64,000 nt of DNA from Megasphaera lornae (GCF_000214495.1 NZ_AFIJ01000033.1:1-64000); one strand, 5' to 3'. Positions 24,183 through 33,919 are shown, counted from the first letter of the stretch. Numbers and translations are program-made. Notes: generated by a model from the sequence alone, not told the origin.

Positions 24183-25424
24183 TTATTCCATATTTAAATA
24201 TGCTTTTTGTTCCGCCGACAACGCATCAATCGCATAGCCCATGGATTGCAATTTAATGCGTGCCACTTCATTATCAATATCATGGGGCAATACATACACA
24301 TGATTTTCCAGTTGGGCATGATTTTTCAAAATATATTCCGCCGCCAAGGCTTGAATGGCAAAAGAAAGATCCATAATTTCCGCCGGATGGCCGTCGCCGG
24401 CGGCTAAATTAACCAACCGCCCTTCAGCCAATAAATTAATCCGATGTCCGTTAGGCAGTTCATATCCTTCAATATTATGGCGGGCTTCAAATTTACGCAC
24501 TGCCAACGCTTCCAATTCCACCTTGTTGATTTCGACATCAAAATGACCGGCATTGGCCAAAATAACTCCGTCTTTCATATGTTTCATGTGTTCCCCGCGA
24601 ATGACGTCTTTATCGCCGGTCAAGGTGACAAAAATATCCCCCGCTTTAGCGGCTTCCGCCATCGGCATTACTTCAAACCCGTCAAACACGGCTTCAATCG
24701 CTTTAATCGGATCAACTTCCGTAACAATGACATGCGCGCCCAGTCCTTTTGCTCTCATGGCGCAACCGCGACCGCACCAGCCGTAGCCGGCAATGACCAC
24801 TTTTTTCCCGACTACCGTTAAATTGGTCGTACGCATAATGCCGTCCCAAGTAGACTGCCCCGTACCATAGCGGTTATCAAAGAGATATTTGCAATACGAA
24901 TCGTTGGCCGCAATCATCGGGAATTTTAACGTACCGGCTTTATCCCAGCCGTGCAGACGAACGACTCCCGTCGTGGTTTCTTCTGCGCCTCCCAATAAGT
25001 TGACCCCGGCATCTTGCCGCGTCGTATGTAAAAGATTTACTTGGTCGCCGCCGTCATCAATAATAATATGCGGTTTATGATCTAAGGATTTGTTAAGGAA
25101 TTGAAAATATTCTTCATCCGTAGCGCCATACCATGCATAGACCGTTAAGCCGTCCTCTACCAGCGCGGCGGCCACATCGTCTTGGGTGGACAACGGGTTG
25201 CTGCCCGTTACCATCACATTAGCGCCGGCTTCATGCAATACTTTCGCTAAATACGCGGTTTTTGCTTCTAAATGTACACTGACGCAAACCGTTTTGCCTT
25301 TAAATGTCTGCTCTTTACGCAAGCGATCGCCAATAGCGTTCAACGTCGGCATATACCGCTCTACCCAACTGATTTTTTTATGCCCCTGTTCCGCCAAGGC
25401 CAAGTCGCGAATAATAGATTCCAT
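24183..25424 (-). CDS. ahcY: Adenosylhomocysteinase (SAH hydrolase)
   Basis: This NAD-containing enzyme splits S-adenosylhomocysteine into homocysteine and adenosine, removing the inhibitor left by methyltransferases. The 413-residue protein has [49 protein letters not shown] and the Rossmann motif [12 protein letters not shown]. It is the shorter, archaeal/Thermotoga-like form without the extra insert of eukaryotic enzymes. It lies between mtnA and mtaD. Some enzymes of this type next to MtaD prefer S-inosylhomocysteine; that remains possible here. Confidence 0.94.
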   Translation of the reverse strand: MESIIRDLALAEQGHKKISWVERYMPTLNAIGDRLRKEQTFKGKTVCVSVHLEAKTAYLAKVLHEAGANVMVTGSNPLSTQDDVAAALVEDGLTVYAWYGATDEEYFQFLNKSLDHKPHIIIDDGGDQVNLLHTTRQDAGVNLLGGAEETTTGVVRLHGWDKAGTLKFPMIAANDSYCKYLFDNRYGTGQSTWDGIMRTTNLTVVGKKVVIAGYGWCGRGCAMRAKGLGAHVIVTEVDPIKAIEAVFDGFEVMPMAEAAKAGDIFVTLTGDKDVIRGEHMKHMKDGVILANAGHFDVEINKVELEALAVRKFEARHNIEGYELPNGHRINLLAEGRLVNLAAGDGHPAEIMDLSFAIQALAAEYILKNHAQLENHVYVLPHDIDNEVARIKLQSMGYAIDALSAEQKAYLNME

Positions 25425-25444
25425 AGGTAACTCCTCTTTTCTTT

Positions 25445-26506
25445 TTAATGATGAGATCGGAAAAATGAGTCAATATGCGCCGTATCGGGTGTCCTAATGA
25501 CTCCTTTTTCTGTAAAAACAGCTTGAATATGCGTATGCGGCGTAACATCAAAGGCCGGATTGAACACCGCCGTCGCAGGCAAAGCAATCGGCGTACCACG
25601 GACTGTCCGCACTTCATCCGCATTTCGTTCTTCAATAGGAATATCCGCCCCGCTTGCCAACGTCAAATCAAACGTGGAAAGAGGTGCCGCCACATAAAAG
25701 GGAATGCCGTGTTCTTTTGCCAATATGGAAACGCCGTAGGTTCCTATTTTATTGGCCGTATCGCCATTGGCGGCAATCCTGTCGGCACCGACAATAACGG
25801 CATCTACGCCTTTGGTTTTCATCACCCAGGCCGCCATATTGTCCGTAATTAACGTGACGGGAATATGATCCGCCATGAGTTCCGTTACCGTCAGTCGCGC
25901 GCCCTGCAAAAGTGGCCGGGTTTCATCGGCATATACCCGCAGCAGCCGTCCTTTTGCATGCAAAGCCCGAATAACGCCCAACGCGGTACCGATGCCGGCA
26001 GTTGCCAAGGCGCCGGCATTGCAATGGGTTAAAATGGTCAGCGGCTTATCCTGTTTCAGCAATTCTTCCGCCCCGAAACGGGACATGGCACGATTAATTT
26101 CCAAATCTTCCGCCTGTATCCGGCACGCTTCCGTTTCTATTGCGGCAACGATACAGGAGACAGGTTGCGCGGACAACGTATCCGCCATAGATACCAGCCG
26201 TGCAATCGCCCAATGTAAATTCACCGCTGTCGGTCGTGCCTGCTCCAATTGTTTGCCGACGGCATGAAAAGCTTGTAAAAATTCAGCGGCGGTCAACGAA
26301 GGGCGCTCTCGTACCAATGCCTTGCCGGCCAATACCATCCCGTACGCCGCCGCCACCCCGATAGCGGGAGCCCCCCGTACGGCCAATACGGCAATGGCGT
26401 CCCGCACCTCTTGCCACGCCGTACAAGTTCGATATACTTCTTTTTCCGGAAGCACCGTTTGATCCAATACCTGTAAACTTCCCTTTTGCCAATATAACGT
26501 ATCCAT
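25445..26506 (-). CDS. mtnA: Methylthioribose-1-phosphate isomerase
   Basis: This enzyme isomerises 5-methylthioribose-1-phosphate to the ribulose form. The 353-residue protein shows [24 protein letters not shown] with the catalytic Cys, [16 protein letters not shown] and the catalytic Asp in [11 protein letters not shown]; these distinguish it from the related eIF2B subunits. It follows mtnP by 3 nt. No mtnK, mtnB, mtnC or mtnD is near, so the fate of the product (full salvage or cleavage to DHAP and an aldehyde) cannot be decided. Confidence 0.95.
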   Translation of the reverse strand: MDTLYWQKGSLQVLDQTVLPEKEVYRTCTAWQEVRDAIAVLAVRGAPAIGVAAAYGMVLAGKALVRERPSLTAAEFLQAFHAVGKQLEQARPTAVNLHWAIARLVSMADTLSAQPVSCIVAAIETEACRIQAEDLEINRAMSRFGAEELLKQDKPLTILTHCNAGALATAGIGTALGVIRALHAKGRLLRVYADETRPLLQGARLTVTELMADHIPVTLITDNMAAWVMKTKGVDAVIVGADRIAANGDTANKIGTYGVSILAKEHGIPFYVAAPLSTFDLTLASGADIPIEERNADEVRTVRGTPIALPATAVFNPAFDVTPHTHIQAVFTEKGVIRTPDTAHIDSFFRSHH

Positions 26507-26509
26507 AAT

Positions 26510-27304
26510 TTACACCATAAAACCGCCGTAATAGTCCAGTGCATGTCGACACCGGCAGTCCCCGTCTTCATATATTTCTACCGCTTTCATCAGCAGCCTG
26601 CGAATCCGTTCGGAATTTTCTTCCATACAGGTCAGTACTTCCGCATGCGTCAACATTTCCGCCGAAATGCCGGCGGCAAAATTGGTGACCATAGAAACGG
26701 TAGTATAACACATTTCCGCTTCTCGTGCCAAACATACTTCCGGCACATTCGTCATGCCGACCACATCGCCGCCCCACTTGGCAAACATGGCAATTTCCGC
26801 CGGCGTTTCAAAACGCGGTCCTTCCGTACACACATAGGTACCGCCGTGATGTATAGTGTAATCTCCCAACAACGTGGCGGCCTTCAGTACGGCACGTTGT
26901 AAATGACGGCAATAAGGTTCCGTCATATCCGCATGTACGACACCGTTTTCACCGCCGTCAAAAAAAGACGTATGGCGCGTTTTGGTGAAATCAATAAATT
27001 GGTGCGGTAAGACAAATTCATTCGGTTTAAATTTCAGATTCAGCGATCCTACGGCCGTAGTCGTAAAAATCGCCGTTACTCCCAACCGTTTCAAGCCGAG
27101 AATATTGGCCCGATAATTGATCAAGTGAGGAGGAATAGAATGATTTTTTCCGTGTCGCGGTAAAAATATTATTTCTTTTCCCTTATAGGTGCCTTTTATA
27201 TATTGAATCGGTCCATAAAAGGTATCCAACCGGTCTTCCCGAATATCTGTCAACATCCGTGTGTCGCACACTCCGGTACCGCCGATAACTGCAATTTTAC
27301 CCAC
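26510..27304 (-). CDS. mtnP: S-methyl-5'-thioadenosine phosphorylase
   Basis: This phosphorylase splits methylthioadenosine (or the inosine analogue) to the base and methylthioribose-1-phosphate. The 264-residue product begins GKIAVIGGTGV, followed by PRHGKNHSIPPHLINYRAN, TTAVGSLN, CTEGPRFET and VGMTNVPE. The start is GTG at 27304, with SD AAGGAGGG lying over the hslO stop; the frame opens further upstream but inside hslO. It feeds mtnA directly downstream. Confidence 0.92.
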   Translation of the reverse strand: MGKIAVIGGTGVCDTRMLTDIREDRLDTFYGPIQYIKGTYKGKEIIFLPRHGKNHSIPPHLINYRANILGLKRLGVTAIFTTTAVGSLNLKFKPNEFVLPHQFIDFTKTRHTSFFDGGENGVVHADMTEPYCRHLQRAVLKAATLLGDYTIHHGGTYVCTEGPRFETPAEIAMFAKWGGDVVGMTNVPEVCLAREAEMCYTTVSMVTNFAAGISAEMLTHAEVLTCMEENSERIRRLLMKAVEIYEDGDCRCRHALDYYGGFMV

Positions 27305-27306
27305 GC

Positions 27307-28191
27307 TTATCCCTCCTTTTTCGTCGTACCGTACAAGGTCGCCAATTCTTTTCGGGTCAACACGTACGCCGTCCCGCAATACCGACAGGTCATTTCCACC
27401 TGCGGATCTTGCAATAATAACTCCTTATCCTGCGCACGCAACGATAATAACGCCCGTTTCATACGTTGTAGCGAACAAGTACATTGCCACTTTGCTTCCT
27501 GACGAAACAGTTCCCGAAAATGCAGCCCTGCAAAAATCTTCTCCGCCAACCGTTCGCCCTGCGGATCTTCCTGTAAATACGACGTAACGGGACCGATGTC
27601 CTGCACATTTTTTTCTACACGCGCCAAATCTTCTTCCCGCGCTCCCGGCAACGCTTGTACCAAAAAACCTCCCGCCGCGGCAACGGTAAAATCCCTTGCT
27701 ACCAGGACACCCAGACTGACCGTAGAAGGAATTTGTTCCGATGTATATAAATAATAGGCCAAATCTTCCGCAATTTCTCCCGAAACCAGTTCCGCCCGAC
27801 TGGTATACGTATCCTGCCGCGGTGTAAAACGGGTCACTTGCAACGTACCTTTGCCGACAGCCGTACCGACATCCAATTTTCCGTCCGCTTTTAACGGCAA
27901 TTTTATTTGCGGATACTCGACAAATCCTCGCACCTTATTCGTATCAAAAGAATCGACATGAATTGTTCCCAACGGCCCGTCGCCCCGAATAACAATGGAT
28001 ACACCTTCCCGATTTTTATAATCACGGGCCAATAAAAGTGCCCCCGTCATCGTCCGTCCCAACGCGGCGCAGGCGACCGGCGCCAACCGATGACATTGAC
28101 GGGCTTTTTCTGTAATTCCCTTCGTAACGGCCACCGCCAAGCGAATCGATTCCTCGGTTGTATAGTGAATGATTTTATCTTGTACTGTCAT
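27307..28191 (-). CDS. hslO: Hsp33 redox-regulated chaperone
   Basis: Hsp33 is a cytosolic holdase activated when oxidation releases its zinc. The 294-residue protein has DKIIHYTTEESIRLAV at the N terminus, the GDGPLG and GKGTLQVTRF core and the C-terminal redox switch CTC-(about 32 residues)-CRYC. It ends 2 nt before the mtnP start, so stress chaperone and MTA salvage share a transcript from the promoter at 28230-28258. Confidence 0.95.
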   Translation of the reverse strand: MTVQDKIIHYTTEESIRLAVAVTKGITEKARQCHRLAPVACAALGRTMTGALLLARDYKNREGVSIVIRGDGPLGTIHVDSFDTNKVRGFVEYPQIKLPLKADGKLDVGTAVGKGTLQVTRFTPRQDTYTSRAELVSGEIAEDLAYYLYTSEQIPSTVSLGVLVARDFTVAAAGGFLVQALPGAREEDLARVEKNVQDIGPVTSYLQEDPQGERLAEKIFAGLHFRELFRQEAKWQCTCSLQRMKRALLSLRAQDKELLLQDPQVEMTCRYCGTAYVLTRKELATLYGTTKKEG

Positions 28192-28229
28192 GAATAAGAG
28201 GATTCCTTTCTGCTGTAAAATGCACTACC

Positions 28230-28258
28230 ATTATACTACATTCTTTTCTTTTTTTCAC
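28230..28258 (-). promoter_or_regulatory. Candidate promoter of hslO-mtnP-mtnA-ahcY-mtaD
   Basis: GTGAAA (28253-28258), 17 nt, perfect TATAAT (28230-28235) on the minus strand, about 40 nt upstream of hslO. Confidence 0.5.
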
Positions 28259-28400
28259 CTTATCCGCTAAGAAAAACCGGCGTTCCGGGACTTGCCAAAA
28301 TTCCGTAAAACGCCGCGTCGCCGTCCGCGCCGAAATCGGCTCCCGAAGAACTCCCGACAATCCTTTACGCCCCCACTTTCCCGCTATATAAAAAAAGCCG

Positions 28401-28437
28401 AAAAAAAACACTGACACGATATCATCGCCTCAGTGTC
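28401..28437 (-). terminator. Intrinsic terminator after the ArsC/Spx-like gene
   Basis: ACACTGA/TCAGTGT outer stem with an inner CGAT/ATCG pair, followed by T8 on the minus strand. The 257-nt gap to hslO holds this and the hslO promoter. Confidence 0.85.
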
Positions 28438-28448
28438 GAACTGCCCGC

Positions 28449-28796
28449 TTACCTGTTTTCAAGATATTTTTTTACATCGCCGCCGACATACACTTCCCGG
28501 CCCGCCAATAAAATCGGGCGTTTAATGAGCATGCCGTCGGAAGCCAATAACGCCAACTGTTCCGCCTCCGTCATTTGCGGTAATTTTTCTTTAATATGCA
28601 ATTCCCGATATATTCTGCCGCTCGTATTAAAAAAGCGTTTTAACGGCAATCCCGAACGCTGCTGCCAGTCGGCCAGTTCCGCCGCCGTCGGCACCTCTTT
28701 ATCAATTTCCCGCAAAGAATAGTGCAGTCGTTTTTCTTCCAATATTTTTTGTATGCCCCGACAAGTGCTGCATTTTTTATAGCAAATAAAAATCAT
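28449..28796 (-). CDS. ArsC/Spx-family protein
   Basis: The 115-residue thioredoxin-fold protein has CxxC redox cysteines at residues 9-12 (KKCSTCRG), ending with the family-typical IKRPILL segment. It could be an arsenate-reductase-like enzyme or a Spx/MgsR-type RNA-polymerase-binding regulator; the Spx RPI-like motif is only loosely matched by KRPI. It follows smpB by 10 nt (SD AAGGAGG) and is the last gene of the rnr-smpB unit. Confidence 0.85.
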   Translation of the reverse strand: MIFICYKKCSTCRGIQKILEEKRLHYSLREIDKEVPTAAELADWQQRSGLPLKRFFNTSGRIYRELHIKEKLPQMTEAEQLALLASDGMLIKRPILLAGREVYVGGDVKKYLENR

Positions 28797-28806
28797 CCCT
28801 GCCTCC

Positions 28807-29277
28807 TTAATAACGCCTTTCTTTCAACCTTCTGTCCATCTCTCTTTTGGCTTCTTTTTCTGCCGAAGCTTGGCGTTTATCGTATAATTTTTTTCCTGTA
28901 ACTAAGGCCACCGTAACTTTTACACGACCTTTTTTAAAATATAAATTCAACGGAATTAATGTATAACCCTTTTCTTTTACTTTTCCTATTAATTTGAGGA
29001 TTTCATATTTATGAAGCAACAATTTACGAGTCCGCAGGGGATCATGGTTAAATCGATTTCCCTGTTCATACGGACTGATATGCATGGCTTCCAGCCATAC
29101 TTCCCCGCCTTCAAGACGGCAAAAACTGTCTTTAACATTGACGCGCCCGCGTCGTAACGACTTTACTTCGGTACCCGTCAACGCAATCCCCGCCTCATAC
29201 GTATCATGAATAAAATAATCATGTCGCGCTTTTCTGTTTTCTGCAATATATTTTATCCCGCTTTTCGGCTTTGCCAA
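28807..29277 (-). CDS. smpB: SsrA-binding protein
   Basis: SmpB carries tmRNA to stalled ribosomes in trans-translation. The 156-residue protein has [33 protein letters not shown], the [10 protein letters not shown] core and a basic C-terminal tail ending [13 protein letters not shown] that enters the mRNA channel. The start codon is TTG at 29277 with a full SD GGAGG over the rnr stop. Pairing with rnr fits a shared role in rescuing ribosomes and degrading the faulty mRNA. The tmRNA gene itself is not in the window. Confidence 0.97.
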   Translation of the reverse strand: MAKPKSGIKYIAENRKARHDYFIHDTYEAGIALTGTEVKSLRRGRVNVKDSFCRLEGGEVWLEAMHISPYEQGNRFNHDPLRTRKLLLHKYEILKLIGKVKEKGYTLIPLNLYFKKGRVKVTVALVTGKKLYDKRQASAEKEAKREMDRRLKERRY

Positions 29278-29289
29278 CAGTCTTTCCTC

Positions 29290-31593
29290 CTATTTTCCGG
29301 AACGACGATGTTTTTTTCGTCCCACCGCTCGTCCCGACCGTTTTTTTCCTTTGCCGTTTCCATTCTTTCCTCGTCTCCCGCGCGGTTTATCCTTGATTTT
29401 ATCTTTTCCGGAACGGTTACGGCCCGTCTTCTTTCTGCGTGCCTCACCGGCCGCCAAAAGTTTTTGTAAATCAGCCAATCCGTCCACCGTTCCCGGTACA
29501 AAGTCAATTTCGCATCGCTCCATGTTTACTCGCGCCAACGTCACTTCCAGCGCATCCCCCAAATGATATACATGGCCGCCGTATGTCCCGCGCAAGGTAT
29601 ACGTCGTTTCATCAAAGGTATACACATCTTCTGTAAGATACGAAATATGAATCAATCCTTCAATCCCGTTTTCCAAACCGACAAACATGCCGAACGGGGC
29701 TAATCCTGTAATATGTGCCTGAAAAGGTTCGCCAATAAAAGGCATCATATATTGTGCTTTTTTTACCGCTTCCGTTTCCCGTTCCGCTTCCACGGCAATG
29801 CGTTCCCGCATACTGGCTTGCTCCGCAGCCGTCGTATAAAACGCCGCCGAATGTGCCGCTTCCGCCTCGGACAATCTGCCTTTTTGCCAATATTGCCGCA
29901 GTAAGCGATGTACCAATAAATCAGGATACCGTCGAATAGGCGAAGTGAAATGTGTATAGCAAACAGACGCTAATCCGAAATGTCCCAGGTTTTGTATATC
30001 ATATCGCGCCTGCTGCAGGGAACGCAAGGTCATCATTTGTACCACGGCTTCTTCCGGAGTACCGCGAGTAGCCGTTAATAACGCCTGAAAATCGGCCGGT
30101 TGCGGATCGGTACCGGTAGGAAAAGGCAAAGAAAACCCGGACAACACGGTACGTAACATTTCCATGCGCGCCGCTTCCGGCTTTTCGTGTACCCGATACA
30201 CACTCGGATTTTTTGTGTTCTTTAAGTACGTCCCTACCGTTTCATTAGCAATCAGCATGCTTTCTTCCACGATTTGTTCGGCAATCGTACGTTCCCGTTT
30301 GTCCAACCGCAGCGGAGTGCCTTCCGCATCTAAAATAATTTTATATTCGGGAAAATCAAAATCCAAGGCACCTCGTCGCATACGCATTTCTTTAAGCCAA
30401 GTCGTTACTTCTTGTAATTGCCGCAATGCCGGCAAAAAAGGCGCCAAATCGTCAGGAACAATGCTGTCACATAACGCTTTTTTTATTTCCGTATAATTAC
30501 ACCGACGCGCTACACGAATGACAGCCGGCCCGATCTTTGCCTTTTCCACCCGCCCTTGCCGATTAATATCCATTACACAGGCCATCGCATAGCGGTCTTC
30601 CTGCGCGTTTAAACTGCAAATACCGTTGGACAACGCTTCCGGCAACATGGGCACCACCCGATCCACCAAATATACACTGGTACCGCGGGCATATGCCTCC
30701 CGATCCAAGGCTGTATGGGGGCGCACATAATAGCCGACATCCGCAATGTATACGCCTAATCGATACGTCCCGTTCGGCAACCGTTCAATATCTATGGCAT
30801 CATCCAAGTCTTTAGCATCTTCACTGTCAATGGTAATAAGCCGACGGTTTCTATAATCCGTGCGCCCCTCTTGCAAGCTCACCTTCGTCGACAAGGACTG
30901 CGCTTCTTGCAAAACTTCCGGCGGAAATGCGAACGGCAGATCATGCTGCGCCATAATTACTTTTACCGCTAAATCTCTATCCCCGTCATAACCGATAATC
31001 TCGGTCACCGTACCTTCGGCTTTGCGCTTTTCCGTAGGCCAGGTCGTGACGGTAACCGCCACCCTGGCGCCGGAACGCGCCGCACCCGTTTGCGCTTCGG
31101 GAATATAAATATCTTCATGTATTCGTTCGTCATCAGGATGCACAAAACATCCGCCCCGTTCTCGCATAAACGTACCGATAATACGGGTATTGGCACGTTC
31201 TAAAATGCGTACGACTTCACCTTCCTGTCGATGTCGCCGTTGTGCGGACGGCAGAATGCGCACGGCCACTTTATCATTATTCATGGCCGTATGACGATAC
31301 CGCTCCCCAATGTAAATATCCTCTTGTTCCGCTTCTGTCAACAAAAATCCGAAACTATCCGTATAGCCCTTATAAATACCGATAATTTCCTGTGTATGTT
31401 TTGCCGCCCCGTATTGATCGCCATGTATTTTCATGAGTTTTCCGCTCCTTACCAAATCCGCAAAAACGGCAAATAATTCAGGCAGTTGCTCTCCCTTCAG
31501 GTGTAATTTTTCTGCACAGTCTTCGACACCGGCACCTTCAGGCTCCGCCGCTTTACATATGTTTATTATAGCACGAGTCAAATCCAATTCCAT
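29290..31593 (-). CDS. rnr: Ribonuclease R
   Basis: This processive 3'-5' exoribonuclease degrades structured RNA. The 767-residue protein has N-terminal helix-turn-helix and cold-shock domains, the RNB catalytic centre ITIDSEDAKDLDDAID with the metal-binding aspartates near residue 260, a later MRMRRGALDFDFPE and FTSPIRRYPDLLVHR, an S1 domain, and a lysine/arginine-rich tail of about 45 residues. The start at 31593 has SD AGGAGG; a longer frame would run into the secG terminator. Confidence 0.96.
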   Translation of the reverse strand: MELDLTRAIINICKAAEPEGAGVEDCAEKLHLKGEQLPELFAVFADLVRSGKLMKIHGDQYGAAKHTQEIIGIYKGYTDSFGFLLTEAEQEDIYIGERYRHTAMNNDKVAVRILPSAQRRHRQEGEVVRILERANTRIIGTFMRERGGCFVHPDDERIHEDIYIPEAQTGAARSGARVAVTVTTWPTEKRKAEGTVTEIIGYDGDRDLAVKVIMAQHDLPFAFPPEVLQEAQSLSTKVSLQEGRTDYRNRRLITIDSEDAKDLDDAIDIERLPNGTYRLGVYIADVGYYVRPHTALDREAYARGTSVYLVDRVVPMLPEALSNGICSLNAQEDRYAMACVMDINRQGRVEKAKIGPAVIRVARRCNYTEIKKALCDSIVPDDLAPFLPALRQLQEVTTWLKEMRMRRGALDFDFPEYKIILDAEGTPLRLDKRERTIAEQIVEESMLIANETVGTYLKNTKNPSVYRVHEKPEAARMEMLRTVLSGFSLPFPTGTDPQPADFQALLTATRGTPEEAVVQMMTLRSLQQARYDIQNLGHFGLASVCYTHFTSPIRRYPDLLVHRLLRQYWQKGRLSEAEAAHSAAFYTTAAEQASMRERIAVEAERETEAVKKAQYMMPFIGEPFQAHITGLAPFGMFVGLENGIEGLIHISYLTEDVYTFDETTYTLRGTYGGHVYHLGDALEVTLARVNMERCEIDFVPGTVDGLADLQKLLAAGEARRKKTGRNRSGKDKIKDKPRGRRGKNGNGKGKKRSGRAVGRKKHRRSGK

Positions 31594-31605
31594 AGTTCCT
31601 CCTAT

Positions 31606-31636
31606 GAAAAAAGCCTGCGGCATTGCCGCAGGCTTT
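31606..31636 (-). terminator. Terminator-like hairpin between secG and rnr
   Basis: A 12-bp stem AAGCCTGCGGCA/TGCCGCAGGCTT ends in T6 on the minus strand, 10 nt after the secG stop and 13 nt before the rnr ATG. No separate rnr promoter was seen after it. Confidence 0.85.
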
Positions 31637-31645
31637 TGCTCAGTA

Positions 31646-31882
31646 TCAATACGAATTCATTAAACCGCCCAACACCAGTGTCAAAACGGCAAAAATGATA
31701 GATAGAATGATCGTCAATTTGGATAGCAAAGCATCCATGCCGCGTGCTCTACTGCCGAACAAATCTTCAGCACCGCCGCCGAAACCGGCCCCCATTCCCT
31801 GACTTTTACTTTTTTGGGCTACTACTACACCAATTAAACATAAAGCTAAAATGAAGACCAGAACTTCCAGTACTGTAATCAC
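31646..31882 (-). CDS. secG: Protein translocase subunit SecG
   Basis: This small membrane protein assists SecYEG export. The 78-residue product has two membrane spans (about 2-22 and 54-76) joined by a glycine-rich loop (QKSKSQGMGAGFGGGAEDLFG), the usual SecG pattern. The start is GTG 31882 behind SD AGGAGG; the longer frame lacks an SD. It follows sigH by 44 nt; the sigH-secG-rnr-smpB order merges two clusters that are separate in Bacillus. Confidence 0.95.
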   Translation of the reverse strand: MITVLEVLVFILALCLIGVVVAQKSKSQGMGAGFGGGAEDLFGSRARGMDALLSKLTIILSIIFAVLTLVLGGLMNSY

Positions 31883-31926
31883 GCTATTCCTCCTCACAAA
31901 ACACACTTAACGATATTATTGTACAC

Positions 31927-32616
31927 TTATTTGCTTTTTCTATCAATAGTTTTTTTAGGCACGGTCTCGGATGAATCGCGTTTTTCCAAATAATCTTCCA
32001 ATTTATGTTTCACCCGCTGCAACGCATTGTCAATTGATTTCGCTTCTCTCCCCAAAGAAAGTGACATTTCCTGATAGGATCGCCCTTCTAAATACAATTG
32101 CAACACCCGTCGTTCCAGCGTACTGAGCAATTCTTGTAAATGCAATTGTATATCGTGATAATTCTCCCAACTGATGAGCACTTCTTCCGGATCGGTAACG
32201 GTCAAAGCGGAAATGGTTTCTTCCAATTTCCTCTCCGATTCTTCCGCAAACAACGGTTTACTGAGAGAAATATAGGAATTCAGCGGTACATGTTTTTGTC
32301 TCGTAGCCGTTTTGACCGCCGTAATAATTTGTCGCATAATGCACAGTTCCGCAAAGACACGAAAGGCTACTTTTTTTTCCGCCCGAAAATCACGGGTCGC
32401 TTTATACAAGCCGATCATACCTTCCTGAATTAAATCTTCCCGATCGGCCCCTACCAAAAAATACGTACGTGCCTTGGATTTAATAAAATTTTTATATTTA
32501 TGAACAATATATTCCATGGCCCGATCATCATGCGTTTTTTGTAGCCATAATACAACCTCTTCATCGGTTTTATCGACAAATCGCCGGTCTATATCGTGCT
32601 GTGCATGTTCTGCCAT
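31927..32616 (-). CDS. sigH: RNA polymerase sigma factor SigH (sigma-30 type)
   Basis: The 229-residue sigma-70-family protein has region 2 (HKYKNFIKSKARTYFLVGADREDLIQEGMIGLYKATRDF), with the polymerase-binding DLIQEGMIGL, and region 4 (LSTLERRVLQLYLEGRSYQEMS). Its place after rae1, rlmB, mrnC and cysS is that of Bacillus spo0H. In Bacillus it drives early stationary-phase, competence and sporulation genes. It starts 6 nt after the rae1 stop. Confidence 0.95.
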   Translation of the reverse strand: MAEHAQHDIDRRFVDKTDEEVVLWLQKTHDDRAMEYIVHKYKNFIKSKARTYFLVGADREDLIQEGMIGLYKATRDFRAEKKVAFRVFAELCIMRQIITAVKTATRQKHVPLNSYISLSKPLFAEESERKLEETISALTVTDPEEVLISWENYHDIQLHLQELLSTLERRVLQLYLEGRSYQEMSLSLGREAKSIDNALQRVKHKLEDYLEKRDSSETVPKKTIDRKSK

Positions 32617-32622
32617 ACTGCC

Positions 32623-33162
32623 TTACTTTGACCTCCGCATTTTCTCCAATTTTTCTCGTACTTCCGCATTTCGCACACTGGCGCCGATGTCGGTATGACC
32701 GCAACCTTGCTGCATCCGCGCTTCTGTATAACGTTGTTCCCAATGGGTCCGCTGTACTTTTTCCCGTAATTCGCGGGCCGATAAACGATACGCCCCGGCA
32801 CCCAAAATCTGTGCTTGTTCCGGACCGTCCGAAGTGGCGACGTAAATAGACGGAAGGGGATAGATATTATCATCGGTCTTCAGTTTTTCATATACCGTTC
32901 GTTCAATATAACTATCCGCCGTTTCACCGCAAGACGTAAAAATAACCGTACAAAACGTACCGATTTGACGCGTCGTCATTTCGCCGGGAGTATAAATCGC
33001 ATCAAAAACAATAAACACTTCCACGCCTTTCGCGCCGGCATATTCCGCCAACAGTTCCACCAACCGTTCTCGCGCATGTTCTCTATCGCGCGTAAAAACA
33101 GCTTTTAATTCCGGCCAGGCGTGAATGATATTATACCCGTCTACAATCAATAATGTTTTCAT
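32623..33162 (-). CDS. rae1: NYN-domain endoribonuclease (Rae1/YacP)
   Basis: The 179-residue protein shows the PIN-like NYN fold: LLIVDGYNIIHAWPEL, VFIVFDAIYTPGEM, ETADSYIERTV and YVATSDGPEQ provide the acidic metal site. The Bacillus orthologue cuts mRNA in the ribosomal A site. Its ATG overlaps the rlmB stop by ATGA, and sigH follows after 6 nt. Confidence 0.92.
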   Translation of the reverse strand: MKTLLIVDGYNIIHAWPELKAVFTRDREHARERLVELLAEYAGAKGVEVFIVFDAIYTPGEMTTRQIGTFCTVIFTSCGETADSYIERTVYEKLKTDDNIYPLPSIYVATSDGPEQAQILGAGAYRLSARELREKVQRTHWEQRYTEARMQQGCGHTDIGASVRNAEVREKLEKMRRSK

Positions 33163-33911
33163 TTTTCCGTACCTATCCCGCGTTGCCGCACCGTTTCGTA
33201 TATAAGTAAAGCCGCGGCAACTGACGCGTTAAGAGAATTCACATGGCCGAACATGGGAATTTGTACAAGTATATCACAATTTTCTTTAACCAGACGTGAA
33301 ATTCCTTTTCCTTCATTCCCGATGACCAGAACTAAAGGCATAGTCATATCTGTATGAAAATAGTCCGCCTCCCCGTTCATATCGGCGCCGATAATCCAGA
33401 ATCCTGCTTTTTTCAACGCTTTCAATACTTGCGTCGTATTGCCGATAGAAACAAGGGGCATATATTCTACAGCGCCGGCCGAAGTTTTTCCCACCGTTTC
33501 ATTAATAGGGGCACTATGCCGTTTAGGTATTAAAACGGCATGAGCGCCCGCACATTCCGCCGTACGAATGATGGCCCCCATATTATGCACATCTTCAATA
33601 CCGTCCAACAAAACAAAGAACGGAACTTCGCCGCGCCGCGCGGCGGTTGCCGCACACGTTTCCCACGACGTCATCGCAATAGGTTGAGCCTGTGCCGCCA
33701 CGCCTTGATGTCGTTGCTGCGGAACAAGCCGATCCAACGCTTTTCGGTCTCTTTCTTCGACAACAATATGAGCCGCCTTCGCAAGACTCATAATTTCTTG
33801 TAATGCCGCACCGTGCGGAGAAGATGCAATATATATTTTTTCTATTTTCCGGCCTGCCCGCAATGCTTCCAACACACTGTTGCGACCGGTAATCCACGCC
33901 AATCCGCTCAT
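33159..33911 (-). CDS. rlmB: 23S rRNA (guanosine-2'-O-)-methyltransferase RlmB
   Basis: This SPOUT-class trefoil-knot methyltransferase of 250 residues modifies 23S rRNA in the peptidyl-transferase region. It has an N-terminal L30e-like substrate domain (WITGRNSVLEALRAG), then LLDGIEDVHNMGAIIRTAE, VIGNEGKGISRLV and MFGHVNSLNASVAAALL, the three SAM/knot motifs. The start at 33911 has SD TAGGAG. It overlaps mrnC and rae1 as in Bacillus. Confidence 0.94.
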   Translation of the reverse strand: MSGLAWITGRNSVLEALRAGRKIEKIYIASSPHGAALQEIMSLAKAAHIVVEERDRKALDRLVPQQRHQGVAAQAQPIAMTSWETCAATAARRGEVPFFVLLDGIEDVHNMGAIIRTAECAGAHAVLIPKRHSAPINETVGKTSAGAVEYMPLVSIGNTTQVLKALKKAGFWIIGADMNGEADYFHTDMTMPLVLVIGNEGKGISRLVKENCDILVQIPMFGHVNSLNASVAAALLIYETVRQRGIGTEK

Positions 33912-33919
33912 ATAGACTC

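Noticed and set aside
28175..28417. Minus-strand frame of 80 codons upstream of hslO
   Set aside because: It overlaps the hslO promoter, the hslO start and the preceding terminator, and shows no family features.
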